64,000 nt of DNA from assembly GCA_036874045.1 (NCBI GenBank), contig CM072336.1, positions 19,959,001 through 20,023,000 on the forward strand, given 5' to 3'. Below the pieces are notes generated by a model. That model made no database searches, was not told where the DNA came from, and saw only the letters and a program-made list of their open reading frames with translations. Below are positions 23,082 to 34,744 of the stretch, one piece after another. This DNA comes from Cymodocea nodosa. Lineage: Eukaryota > Streptophyta > Magnoliopsida > Alismatales > Cymodoceaceae. Each line of letters opens with the position of its first letter. Within the stretch, counting starts at the first letter, position 1. The position numbers and the translations under genes are program-made.

Positions 23082-24917
23082 TGTTTAGAATGAAAAAGTG
23101 CATATTATTAACGGTTAAATGATGGTTAATTGCATAATATTTAGCTTATCATATGAGAATTAAGCCATTATGTTATAATTGCACTGTTATATGCTTTAAT
23201 TAAAGAATCTACTTAATTTTGGGGAATTAATGTTAATTTAGTACATTTATGAACTATCGGTAAGTTGCAGGCTGTGAAATTCTTAAGTATCCGAATTTTC
23301 TGATATTTCGGATAGTTATGTTTAAATTGCTGAACAGTTATGTTTAGAGAGAACATGTTATTATTTCCAAATGTACACGTGTCGAGATCTGGTAGATTTA
23401 CTTAAGTTATAACTCGTTAAGTTAGCATAACTGTACGCGTTGAGTTACTATATTGAACACTAAGGCAACGTGTTAGGTTAGCGTTATAAACTTAAGTTGT
23501 TATTTTTGCATGTGTTTTATAGTTAAATCAACGAAGAAAGTCCGTTGAGTTATTTGTAACTCCACGGACTATATATTTTCTAATATGCCACTATAGCGGT
23601 TGCAGGAATAGACAGTTAGAATGAAAAACCACATTTGCACGTATCACGTAGGAATTCAATAGCGCAGGGAGAAAGAAATCATCGCCGTTGATCTGAAGGA
23701 AGGAAATCCAACCGACCATTCAAGTAGAAGCAGTTACTACTGAAGAAATATAAAAGAAAAGAAGAAAAAAAGAAGAAGTGTGTGTGATCGATGGACGGCC
23801 AGTATATACAGAGGAGGAGCACCGAGCTTTCTGTAGACAGTATCGACGATTCTCCGAAGTATCACACCAACCATCGTTATCACCACCATAATCACCAATC
23901 ATCGGAGGTCTGTGATGATACTTGCCTGATGTCGGGTCGATTCCGAGCCAAACACAGTGCCTGACAACCATTGTGAGGAGTGATCGCGTCGCGGGAAGGG
24001 AAACCATTTTCACCAAGCGCCGACTCATATTTCAGGAGATCGTAAAGCTTTTAGCCTTGGCTTCGGGTTGATGCCTGTATGCTGAAGAGGAGATCATCTT
24101 GCAATTCTAGACTCGCGATTCTATAGGGAGAGGAGACAGAATTGTAAGTGGTTTAATTTTCAGTGGTGTAATCGCGTTGCAAGTAGTGTCGGAAGTATTT
24201 ATTGTCAAGTGAGATTACTTTACATTTCACCTTTCGCCCATTACATTAAAACAAAAATACCAAAAACAATTTATCTTTGTTTGTATGTTGTATTTGAGTG
24301 TTGTATTGTTTGTGTTGTATTGTGATTAATGTTATCTGTATCAGTTTTATGATTGTTTTATGTTAGTTTTAATTTTACAGTTTATTGCAATTGGTTCGTA
24401 AAAAAAAAACTTAAAGATTTTAATGGTTACTGTTTGAATCATCTAAATGTTAGTATTGCTTAATGATAAATCCAATGTTAACTAGCATTAAAAAGCTTAA
24501 TTGATGTTATTTACAATCTATGGAATCACCCAATGGTTGGTCGAATTCCTCTGTAAATAGCAGTATTATAAAGAAGAGACAGGCTCGTGGAGTTAACTTA
24601 AGTCCACGAGGATAGTCCGTTGAGTTAGCCATAACTCAACAGAGTGCTTATTGAATATAAATTTGAATTGTTCACAATCAAACATTTCTTAAATTCGTTA
24701 GCAATTCCCTGTGGGATCAACCTGTACTTGCACATTGATACAATAGACACTGTGCACTTGCAGTTAAAGTACAAATTGGAATTAATATCTAAATTGTATT
24801 AAAGATTGTTTGTTTACTTCTAAAAGAAAGAATAGACATAAAGATAAATTAACTAAGTAAAAAAATAGAAGTAACAAATCCAAGTTTTTCTAGTGTAGTA
24901 CTGGGAAAAACCAAACA
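23082..24917 (+). repeat. Element A 3' LTR (family B)
   Basis: 1,836 bp, TGTTTAGAATGAAAAAGTGC to CCAAACA. A TATA-like sequence (TATAAAAG) lies at 23749-23756. Hairpin motifs occur near 23285-23345 and 24587-24645. A U5 block GGGATCAACCTGTACTTGCA and a decayed Asp-type primer-site-like stretch lie inside the last 30 bp (24891-24907). It is joined directly to a minus-strand piece of C's LTR at 24918, consistent with insertion of A into that LTR. Confidence 0.85.
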
Positions 24918-25329
24918 ACGTGTATGATTCTAACTTAACAAGTTTAGATGTACACTTACAGTTTTTACTCACTAACTCAATGAGTTCTCACGTGATCATT
25001 TTACACCTTTAAACCTATAACTTAACGAGTTGTTATTGTGTACCTGAATATTCTTTTAGTGTTTTAAAACATAACTATCTGGTACATGAAATATAACTCT
25101 CCGAAATATAGAAAATTCGGATACTTAAGAATTAAACAGCCTGTAATTCACTGACATTTTAGAAATGTAGTTAATTAACACTAATTTTCCGAAATTATGT
25201 AGATTCTTTCATTAAATCGTATAACAGTGCAATTATAACATAATGGCTTAATTCTCATATGATAAGCTAAATATTATACAATTAACCATCATTTAACTGT
25301 TAATATTATGCACTTTTTCATTCTAAATA
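24918..25329 (-). repeat. Element C 3' LTR, initial part
   Basis: On minus begins TATTTAGAATGAAAAAGTGC (TG mutated to TA) and aligns with 49817-49370. Its continuation is 14386-14053 on the other side of A; part of the middle of the LTR is missing. Confidence 0.75.
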
Positions 25330-26839
25330 CTTCCCCACACTTAAACTTTGCTAGTCCCTTAACAAACTACTAAGATCTAACTAGTTGGTCTTTCTAAAGT
25401 GATAGAATTAATTCTTCATTTTTTTCTTCAGAATGCATAGATTAGATTACCATAAAGATATTCTATATTTTTCATTAATCTATTAACATTGTTTTCTCCT
25501 CTTCAACCTACAAATATATTTAAAATATATACAAATTGCATACAAAATATATTAGCATCACATAGGTGGTAATTATATTATCATTTTTCTTTGCAAAAAT
25601 CTGTTATCCTAAATTTTCCAATATGATTTCCAAAATAAACTTCAAGTACATACGAATCAAAACACAATTCAACTCAATATGATTAAAACAAGAAGAATAA
25701 TGAATTGTATCTCAAATAAACAACTTTAAAAGTCTAATCTAGATTCATACTTTAGTAATCTTAGATAATAGAAAATATGCTCGATTCAAAAGATATCTGT
25801 ATTTCACAAAACACTTTTATCTTTTCACAATAGTATATGCATATTTGTACTTTAAAAGTTAATTTAAAAAGCTTGAATCATACAAGAGCTTTCTAGTATA
25901 CCCATGTGTCGAGCTTTCAGTCAACAATCCCATATCTGATTAGGATCTTAGATTGCCAGATTTAAAGTGTCCTTTTTCAAGTCAACAATCCTTACATACC
26001 TATCTACTCAAGTACAAAAGGCTCGTGATCAAACAAGTCAATAAACTCTCAAAGTTTTTTTCTTTTTTTCTTTTCAACACAGTATATATATGTATTTCGT
26101 TCATACAGATACAATAAAACACAAATCTCCTTTAATCATGCTTCTGTGATTTACTAAAAAACATGAATTCATATCAATAAGCTCATACTTTTTCTGTAGT
26201 TTAATAAGATTTACACATAAATCATTCTACAAGTTTAATCAATGAAATTAAATGTATCCTTGATCATATGCATCTCATTTAATCCAAAAATCAACATTTC
26301 AGCTCTTTCAGGATTACAAATCATTTCTTGAGTTTCAATTAAGCATTCTGATTTCTTTTTAAAATCGTGAAATTGTTAAACTCATAAAATTCAGCAAAAA
26401 CATAAAATACTATATCCAAATTTGTATTAATAGTAAAAATTTTGTAGCATCTTATATAAGATTCTAAATATAACATTCAAATAGTTATAGTTCTTTAAGC
26501 TGTTACAGTTCTTAAAAATTTTATAGTCTTAATTATCGAATAGTTACAAGAAATTTCGATTAGTTACAACAAATTCATACAAAATTTTCAATTTCTACAG
26601 AAATTTACAGCAGCATTCTAGTTCCTCTAATTAACAAAATTACTTGGATTTTAATCTAATTACCTCCCCTCATACCTACATTTTGCATTATCCTTAATGT
26701 AAAAGATTTTACAGTAAATATAGTAAATGTTAGTAGGCATGAATATTGTTTCGTTGACCTAGCACCTAACTCAACGAACTTAGTTCGTTGAGTTAAGGAA
26801 TAACTCCACAAACTGAGTTTAAATGTAAATTCAAGATAA
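25330..26839 (-). other. Element C non-coding 3' region with two polypurine tracts
   Basis: Mirror of A's 23081-21660. The second tract lies at about 25330-25343 (read on minus GTGTGGGGAAG) and the first at 26661-26679 (GTAGGTATGAGGGGAGGTA). Hairpin motif near 26763-26815 (CTCAACGAACTTAGTTCGTTGAG). No ORF. It is interrupted at 26844 by a solo LTR. Confidence 0.7.
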
Positions 26840-26844
26840 GTAAT

Positions 26845-28804
26845 TGTATTGATGTGAAAGATTAGATCTTAAACTTGTTTACTTTGTCTTTATGCTTATA
26901 TCAATAATTACTTTTAGAAGTAAACTAACAACCTTTCCCACAAATTAGATATTAATTCCAATTTGTATTTTAACTGCAAGTGCACAGTGTATATTGTATT
27001 TGTGTGCAAGTATAGGTCGATCCCACAGAGAGATGGAGTAAGAATTGTGTACTGTTTCGATTTTTATATTGGAGTTTCTATGTTCATTAAAGCATTCTGT
27101 TGAGTTACAGTTAACACAACAGACCTAGTTTGTGGAGTTATGGCTAACTCAACGAACTAACCTCGTGGACTTAGTTAACTCCACAACTATCTTTCTAATT
27201 TAATACTGCTATTTACAGAGGAATTCGGCCAACCATTGGGTAATTTCACAGATTGTAAATAACATCACTTAATGCTAGTTAAGATTAGATTTATCATTAA
27301 GCAACACTAATATTCAGATATTTCAAATAGTAACCATTAAAATCTTTAAGTATTTGGAACACAATAATTTCAGTAAACTGTAAAAACTATTATCTACTTT
27401 TTGAATCAATCAAACATAAAACATTCGCAATACTGGCAATGATAACATTAATCACGATACAAACAAACAATACAACACTTACATACTAAATGTATATACA
27501 GATAAGTTATTGTTTTTGGTATTTTTGTTTTGATATGTTCTTGAAGAAGAATGAAAGGTGAAATGTAAAAATCTCTATTGACAGTAAAGCTTTTGTCACT
27601 ACATGCAACGTGATTATACCACTGAAAACTTAATCACTTATAATCCTGTCTCCTCTCCTTATAGAATCGTGAGTCCAGAATTGCAAGATGATCTCCTCCT
27701 TAACATACTAGCATCAACCTGAAACCAATGCTAGAAGCTTTACGATCTCTTGAGATATGAATCAGTGCTTGGTGAAAATGGCTTCCCTTCCCGCGACGCA
27801 ATCACTCCTCACAGTGGTTGTCAGACACTATGTTTGGCTCAGAATCGACCCGACATCAGGAAAGTATCCTCACAGACCTCCGATGGTTGGTGATTATGGT
27901 GGTGGTGTGGAGCTTCAGGGAACTTCCGACGTTGCCTGTAGTTAGCGTGGTTCTCTAACACCCCTTTGCACACACTTTTTCTTCGTCTTTTATATTTCTT
28001 ACAGTAGTAACTACTCCTACTTAAATGATCAGTTAGATTTCCTTCATTCATATCAACGATGGTGATTTCTTCTTTCTTCCATGAGTGAATTCCTGTGTGA
28101 TACGTGCAATTGTGGTTTTCCTTCGAATGTCGTGTTTCTGTAATTACTATAGTGGCATATTAGAAAATAAAAGGTCCATGGAGTTACAGATAATTCAATA
28201 GACTTCCTTCGTTGATTTAACTATATAACACGTGCAATAAAGAAATAAGCTGCTAACATAACGCATTACCTTAGTGTGTATTCATGTAACCCAACGCGTA
28301 TAGTTATGCTAACTTAACAAGTCAAACATGTGCATTTCACATGATCTACTAAAGCATTTAAATTCAACACGTGCATAATTCTAACTTAGCAAATTAAGAT
28401 ATTTCAGACACTTACGAACCTAACTATCAGATGCCTAGATGCATTTCGGATAGTTAACAAATAACTTACTAAAAATCCACTTAAGTCATGCATTACGATT
28501 TCAACACATGTACTTTAGGAAATAATAAAATATTCTTTAAAACATAATTGTCCAGTACATTAAACATAACTCTCCGAAATAATAGAAAATTCAGATACTT
28601 AAGAATTTCATAGCCTACAATTTTACAGATAGTTCAGAAATGTACTAAATTAACATTAATTCCCTGAAATTATGCAGATTCTTTCATTAAAGCATATAAT
28701 AGTGCAATTATAACATAATGGCTTAATTCTCATATGATAAGCTAAATATTATGCAATTAACCATCGTTTAACCGTTAATATTACGCACTTTTTTATTCTA
28801 AACA
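26845..28804 (-). mobile_element. Solo family B LTR inside element C
   Basis: 1,960 bp, on minus TGTTTAGAATAAAAAAGTGC to CATCAATACA. GTAAT is duplicated at 26840-26844 and 28805-28809. The empty site is visible in A at 21637-21650 (GTATGTAATTACTTATC). This gives a precise LTR length and ends for the family. Confidence 0.9.
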
Positions 28805-28809
28805 GTAAT

Positions 28810-29101
28810 CAATTACATACCTTGTTCTTTTGTATCTCCTTCAATATCTTTTGACTTTTGATTCTAAAAAACTTTTCACTCACAAATAAAAGTAGAATAT
28901 ATAACAAAATAACATTTAACAAAACATAAATTGTTAAATCGGTGTCTTGTGTGGAACCTAGGCTCTTATGCCTTTGGTGGCTCACAAGCAAGCAAGTTGG
29001 TTTCCTAAAACAGATACCAACAAACTGGATTGATATTTTATTTTTTTTCTTTTCTAAAAATAAATGCAGAGTATACACAACATAAACGTACAAATCATAG
29101 T
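28810..29101 (-). other. Conserved block downstream of the F-box gene, element C
   Basis: Counterpart of A's 21298-21640. It keeps CTAGGCTCTTATGCCTTTGG and GCTCACAAGCAAGCAAG on the plus strand. The 100-codon minus ORF here (28809-29111) partly parallels a frame in A, but nucleotide conservation explains this. Confidence 0.5.
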
Positions 29102-30241
29102 TTAAGAACATGATTGAAAAATAGTGACAAATGGAATAAATGTGTCAGTCCAAGCAAACTTTTTAGGCATAATTCTTCTTGCTATTAATTCTGTTTTAAT
29201 GTAGTCTGCTCTTTTTTTTAACTTGTAAACTTGTAGTATGTTATCAATACTAAATATAAGTGCATTACCATTAATAAATTAAAATGCAGAAAGGGATCCT
29301 TTTCTGTTCCAAGATAATGTAGTTGTCTCTATGTCTACATATATTTCAATATATTCCTCTTCCCATTTCCATTCATTTAGGTCTTTCATAATCCATAATT
29401 GAAATTTCATCAATTCATCCCACCATCTTATTAGACATAAAGTAGGATCGTCATATTCATTATACCACATTCCTAATTAAATTTTGTCATATTCTGTAGA
29501 TGATGGTTCAGCTATATCACTAGGTATAGGTAATATTTCTATAAAGTCATCATCATAACTATCTATGCTTACCATATATAAATTAGATCTAAATGCAACT
29601 GATATATCCATAACTAAATATATATATCCATCAAATATGACATGTATGTTGTTAAGTAATGCTTTCTATCCTGGATATATCATAGTATTTTCAGTCCAAG
29701 ATCTATTCAGAAAATTATACACACTTAAACATAAATCTTCATCCCAATTTCCAGTTGGTCTCTAGTAATACAATTTTTTAGGAATGGTCAAATTTTTATC
29801 AAAAAATGTTAAAGCTAACCTACAATTTTCAGTTGGTGCTTCAAATCTATTAGGTCTTCCTATATTTTATTCTTCTCTAGTGATAGGATTTCTAATCAAA
29901 ATATCAAGTAACAGAATTGCATACCTTGGTTCGGTTCTGTAAATAATTAATCCTTCATCTATTCCTATAATATGATCTATTCCTTCTAATGTATTTGGTA
30001 GAATTCCAGTATTTTCTTCCATATTCAGATATTCATAGCTGATTGAACTATGATTAAATGACTTCCATAAAAATCCATCTCTAATATTAGTCATTTTTGT
30101 AGCTTGTAATCTATGAAAATATTTTTCTCTAACACATTCTTTAATTTCCTTTGACACACAACACAATTTACACAAATCTTTAGTTGATAAGTTACTCAGT
30201 ACTTCCCTCAATGCATCTAGTGGCAATTTCATCAATTCCAT
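29102..30241 (-). pseudogene. F-box protein gene, second copy (element C)
   Basis: Read on minus from 30241: MELMKLPLDALREVLSNLST then KDLCKLCCVSKEIKE (F-box), then IIGIDEGLIIY, ILIRNPITREE, LGMWYNEYDDPTLCLIRWWD, MKFQLWIMKDLNEWKWEEEY. It aligns with the copy at 20158-21297 over its whole length with many substitutions but few indels. Stops are at different places from A (for example after NPITREE near 29869 and after GSLSAF near 29279), and there is a frameshift in the last 50 codons. That the frame survived largely without indels while substitutions accumulated suggests it was coding before these copies decayed; this is an inference. Confidence 0.82.
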
Positions 30242-30460
30242 TTGTTGTGATTGTATGTAGCATAAACAAAATTAGTAGAGATAAAATTAACATAGCTACT
30301 TACATACTCACGTGGAGTTAGGTCATAACTCAACGGACTAAATTCGTTGAGTTAAGTAATAACTCTATGATATTACTAACTATAATTAAACTTATGTTTT
30401 TTTTTCTTTTTATATTTTTCTACTTACTATATTATACATAGTTGCTTTAGTTGTACTACT
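30242..30460 (-). promoter_or_regulatory. Gag/F-box intergenic region with hairpin motifs, element C
   Basis: Contains CGTGGAGTTAGGTCATAACTC and TTCGTTGAGTTAAGTAATAA on plus at 30311-30365, at the same relative place as the hairpins at 20030-20095 in A. Confidence 0.5.
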
Positions 30461-31714
30461 TCATTCGGCTTCCCTCCCAAAGGAGGTATTAATTTCATTA
30501 ACAGTTCTATTGACAGAGTTAGGTACTGCTTGCATTGGCAATGCTCTAGTAGGTCTAACTTCTATTGAATCCTTTTGTCTAGGAGGTATATTTCTATACA
30601 TATTATGATTTTGAATGGTAGCATTTCCAAATACAAGATCTAGACGATTGTTCAATTGTTGAATTATCTTTTCTAACTTCTCTATTCTAGATCATTGTTC
30701 AATTAATGCTTCATAACTTATATTTTTGTCATTTATATCTTTTCCTCCCTGGAAATTGGCATTTCTCCAAGATAGGTTCAGGTGATTTCTCCAATTAGGG
30801 TTATAACAATTTCCAAAGTTATCTTTCTGGTTTCTAGCATAAATAATATCTAAGTCATTAATGTTTGCATTCTTTTCTGCTTGTTTTTGATTTAATGATA
30901 ACTCTTCTATTTTCTTTATTAATTTAGTTAATTTAACTTCAAGCATAGTGCTTGAATCTATTTCATGCATTCCCCTTTGAAATATTCTTTTATCTGTAAT
31001 AGCTTCAGCTAAGTTTTCCTACTATGCAGTTCTTTTTGCAAAGTTTTCTAAGTATGCCCATGTTTCTTCACTACACAGTTTTAAAAATTCATTCTGACAA
31101 GTAGATTCTAATAAAGATTTAGTTGAAACATCTATGCCTTCATAAATTATATCTATTGACTATGCTTTACTCATTGCATGATGTGGACATTGAGTTAGTA
31201 AATCTTTAAATCTTTCAAAATATTTCCAAAATAATTCTCTCTGTTTTTGACTACACATTAATATTTCCTTTTTCTTTTTAATCGTTTGATGTGTTGGATA
31301 ATATTTTTCCAGAAAAACAAAGCAAAATTCAGTCCATGCAGAAATTGAATCAGGCAATAGAGTATATAACCATCTCTTAGCTATGTCTTTTAAAGCCAAA
31401 GGGATATATCTAAGTTTAATAGCATCAATACTCATGTTCAGTATTTTCATCATTTGACAAACTTCGTTAAATTCTCTAAGGAAATAATAGGCATCTTATC
31501 TTTCTAATCCATGAAAGTGTGGCAATTAATTAATATAATTAGATTTCAGTTCAAACCTATTTCCCTCAAAGTTTAGCAATTGAATACATGAATGTTCATT
31601 AACTAATTTAGGATACAGAATTTCCCCTAATGATTTTTCTACTGGAGTAGTCATATCTTTGTTCTCTTTTAAAGAAAGGTTAGCTACACCCCTAAGGATA
31701 TTGTTAAAGTCCAA
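30461..31714 (-). pseudogene. Athila-type gag, element C
   Basis: One frame of about 418 codons on minus from ATG at 31714, with in-frame stops (for example near 31526, 31500, 31157, 31020 and 30690) but no frameshift. Conserved blocks: FNEVCQMMKI, DIAKRWLYTLLPDSIS..TEF, FLEKYYPTHQTIKKKKEILM, WKYFERFKDLLTQCPHHAMS, then YNPNWRNHLNLSWRN and RALPMQAVPNSVNRT. Capsid protein of the virus-like particle. It is followed by the F-box gene and preceded by spacer, not by the LTR leader. Confidence 0.87.
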
Positions 31715-32569
31715 TTCAGAAAATATTTCAGTACGCCTTTATGTTGAATAATCTTGTGTAGGTATTCTTACTAATCATTTAGTACTAGGAGAACGAATCC
31801 ATGTGCTTATAAACTCTTAACATAAAGTAAAATAGTAGAAGATTAATTACATACCAGACTGATGCTTTGTTTCCAATAAATAGTTGTTGATGGATGAAGT
31901 TGAATTAGCTGCTTCTTCTTCTAGTTCCGCAACGAATTTCTTTTCTTCACTCAAGTGCTGGCAACTCGTAAATAACATTCTGTTCTATATTTATAATGCA
32001 CGTCCATAAGGCAAATGAATCTCATTGCAAGAACGTGTCTTGTAACGTGTAGTATGGTTCCTATTTTTATGGTTACGTGTTCCACTTTCTAATTTCAAAT
32101 TTTAGTAATTGCTAAACCCATGAAGTTTCATTGATGGTTAAAAAAATAACCATTCAGCTTAATCCATGAACTAACCTCGTTGAGTTACAGTTAACTCAAT
32201 GAACTAATCTCTTTGAGTTACAGCTAACTCAACGGACTAGCTTCGTTGCCTATTTGCTAACTCCACGAACTAACTTCATTGAGTTATAGATAACTTAACA
32301 GAGTGATCTTATATTTTATTATTGACCTCGTGGAGTAAAGTGAACTCAATAGACTTACTTCGTTGAGTTAACACTTAGCAACTTTTTTTAAAACTTACTG
32401 CTCATATTAACTTCTATATTTTTCTTCTTCTACATTTTGTCAACTTAGATAAAGTTAAATATATGTCATTAATGTAGTGTTTTAACTTAAACTCATTTAA
32501 ATCTGAACATTATATGTATATTTAACTTACAGTTCATTTCCTGTTATGCAAAATTTACATTTTACTTTT
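31715..32569 (-). other. Element C spacer, gag-proximal part
   Basis: Matches A's 17930-18723 in inverse orientation. Hairpin motifs at 32176-32250 and 32275-32365 (for example CTCGTTGAGTTACAGTTAAC). No ORF. It ends at the D insertion; the last 38 bp (32532-32569) are repeated at 48331-48368 with one mismatch. Confidence 0.65.
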
Positions 32570-34720
32570 TGTAAAGTATCAATTTGTGCATTTTATATAT
32601 GTTAATTCATGCATGTTAAGGATTATAAGTCATCATTATATATGTTCTTATGAAAGATTACATGAAAATCATATTTTTAGACATATGCATGAATTAGGGA
32701 TTAAATAGTTGATAATGTACAAATTTATCCTTTATCAATTAAACACTTAGTCAATAGCCCTTGTATTAGACATAATTCTTATAATTCTTCAATGTATGAC
32801 TTTATATACATTGTATGATTGCCAAATCACTTAAATATGATGTTAAACTAAAGAACTTTAAGTAATTCATGTATGTACATGTGAAAAAGTTGTAGACCAA
32901 AACCTTCCTAATTTGACAACTTTCCATATATGGCAACTCATGCATGCATGTATACTATATTTGCATCATATGATTTATATTCAATGTATATGTGCATCCA
33001 ACTTGGTTTTGAGTTTTATAGGTCAATAAATCATGAAATCAAGGTGGATCAAAGAGGAAAAAAAACGTGGGCCATTGGACGCAACTTATTGGAGCCCAAG
33101 CAACAAAAGCCTAGAGTATTTAAAGTGTTTGACCACTCAATTGTAGGCTATCTCCTCCTCTTCCAACACATTGCAACCGACGGTTCTAGCCATTCCAGCA
33201 TCTTCATCCGGAAAGTCCCATCTTCCCCTTGATCTTGAACAAGCTCCATTCAAGAATGGTGAGCTTTGACGTCTTCCACTCCTCCTAGAAGACACCTTCT
33301 CTTCAATTCAGACGGCCATATGTTAGGATCTCTTTGGGCATTCATCTTGGTGGGTTGGGAGGCTCGTGTGACTGATTTGGAGTGGAGAAAAAGGTTAGGA
33401 TCTTCAGGGTTGAGTCATCGGAAGCTCCATTCTTAGATGTGGAAGCCAAAGTTATGGGTCTTGGAGGCAAGATCTTGAGGACGTGCACCACTCTTCTTCA
33501 AGGCAACCTTAGAAGCTTCACTTGGACATGCTACAGGTGGTGACAACCCTGTGGAGCATCGATTTCAAGGACTTTGAGGAGTCATTGCTTGAAGAAACGT
33601 GGAGGATTAAAAGGTATGATGGAAAGGAGAGATCCTCATACTAGTTTTCATGTTTTACAATTTTATATGTATGAGTATAGTTTGTGTATGTGGAAGAACA
33701 AAATTCTATGCATAAATCTTTGTTTCAAATGTTCTAAATTAAAGATTATATATTGTTTTGATGTTAATTGATATAAGAATTAAGTTCATATCATATGTTT
33801 CGTGTGAATGATGGTGATGGTGTAAATTGTGAAGGCAGTTTTCCGTTTCTTAGATGGCCAGAATGTTAGTAGCTTTTCTTCGAATTGTATGCATTTGTTC
33901 GTCATCTCTAAAATCTATTTTTTTGTTTCGTTTTGTAAGTATAATGAGTGTATAACAAGTTTACAAAGTTTTAGAATTTTTTAGAATGTTTTTCGAATTC
34001 GATTTTATTTTGTGAAGGTATCAGTGGTTTTGAGTCTCTATTGAGTGCTAGTTTTGAGCTCGACGCCTGTGCTGTGCTTGCATCGTGTATTTTGTGGAAG
34101 TCAGTTCTGTAAATTTTCTTTGTTAGTGTAACGGATCTACTTTCAAGGCGTGCTTATTTCGTAGCATTTCATGAAGATTTGACAGAGATTTGATTTTTGA
34201 ACCGAATGTGCATTTTTGGAAAGTTTCCATAACCGTCTGCGCCCCTTTCTTAAATAAGATATTGCCAGTGTTTTAAGTTGATTTAATCCACGAAATCACT
34301 GCCATTTTAAAGATATTCTAAGGATCTTTCCAACCATTATTTATTCTGGATTTTTAAACGTTCAAGTTGGAAGTTATTAGAGTTAAAAGTCGAGTGTAAA
34401 TTCTGTGATTTCTGGATTAATACTCATTGATTTCTTAAATATCTTATCATAACTAATTAGATTTTGGGGTAATCTTATAAACCTTAATTGTGCTACGAAT
34501 TTTGTATATTAATATTAAGTAATTAGAGTTTAATTATAAATTAGTTTAATGTGGATATTTAATTAGATAATCATTTTAATAAAATTATTTAAGACAAACT
34601 CCTTGTGGATTTGACCCGTACTTGCACATGCTTATTACAATGGGCACCGTGCGCTTGCAGTTATAAATGTAAAATTTGCACTTTTGCCGTTTAATTTAAC
34701 AACACATAAAAGCGTTTACA
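32570..34720 (+). repeat. Element D 5' LTR
   Basis: TGTAAAGTATC...CGTTTACA, so the ends form a TGTAAA/TTTACA inverted terminal repeat. U5 block GTGGATTTGACCCGTACTTG. A 100-codon ORF (32930-33232) recurs in the 3' LTR only because LTRs are duplicated; it is not counted. Confidence 0.95.
33117..33125 (+). promoter_or_regulatory. Putative TATA box of element D LTR
   Basis: TATTTAAAG in a GC-richer neighbourhood, preserved in the 3' LTR at 46723-46731. Plausible core promoter; not proven. Confidence 0.4.
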
Positions 34721-34726
34721 AGTTTT

Positions 34727-34744
34727 TGGTGCCGTTGTCGGGGA
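34727..34744 (+). other. Primer-binding site (tRNA-Asp type), element D
   Basis: TGGTGCCGTTGTCGGGGA starts six bases after the LTR. It equals the Asp-type TGGCGCCGTTGCCGGGGA with two C-to-T changes. Confidence 0.9.

Larger units (their letters stand above)
14387..24917 (+). mobile_element. Element A: 5'-truncated family B gypsy retrotransposon
   Basis: Inserted into the 3' LTR of C. From left: pol from the start of RT (14387) to integrase (17134), 1.6-kb spacer, gag, F-box gene, first polypurine tract (21741-21760), 1.3 kb non-coding, second tract (23068-23081) and LTR (23082-24917). The 5' LTR, leader, zinc knuckle and protease are lost together with part of C's LTR. The missing 5' portion of the family can be read from element G (51206-55783). 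The gene order, pol before gag, is unusual. Confidence 0.8.

Noticed and set aside
23720..24028. 102-codon minus ORF in A's LTR, with relatives in other family B LTRs (27757-27945, 48793-49044, 52156-52410)
   Set aside because: Antisense to the LTR in every case, open in different frames in different copies, and explained by a GC-richer conserved stretch of the LTR.
32930..33232. 100-codon ORF in the D 5' LTR, repeated at 46536-46838
   Set aside because: Present twice only because LTRs are duplicated; no recognisable domain, and it overlaps the presumed promoter region.
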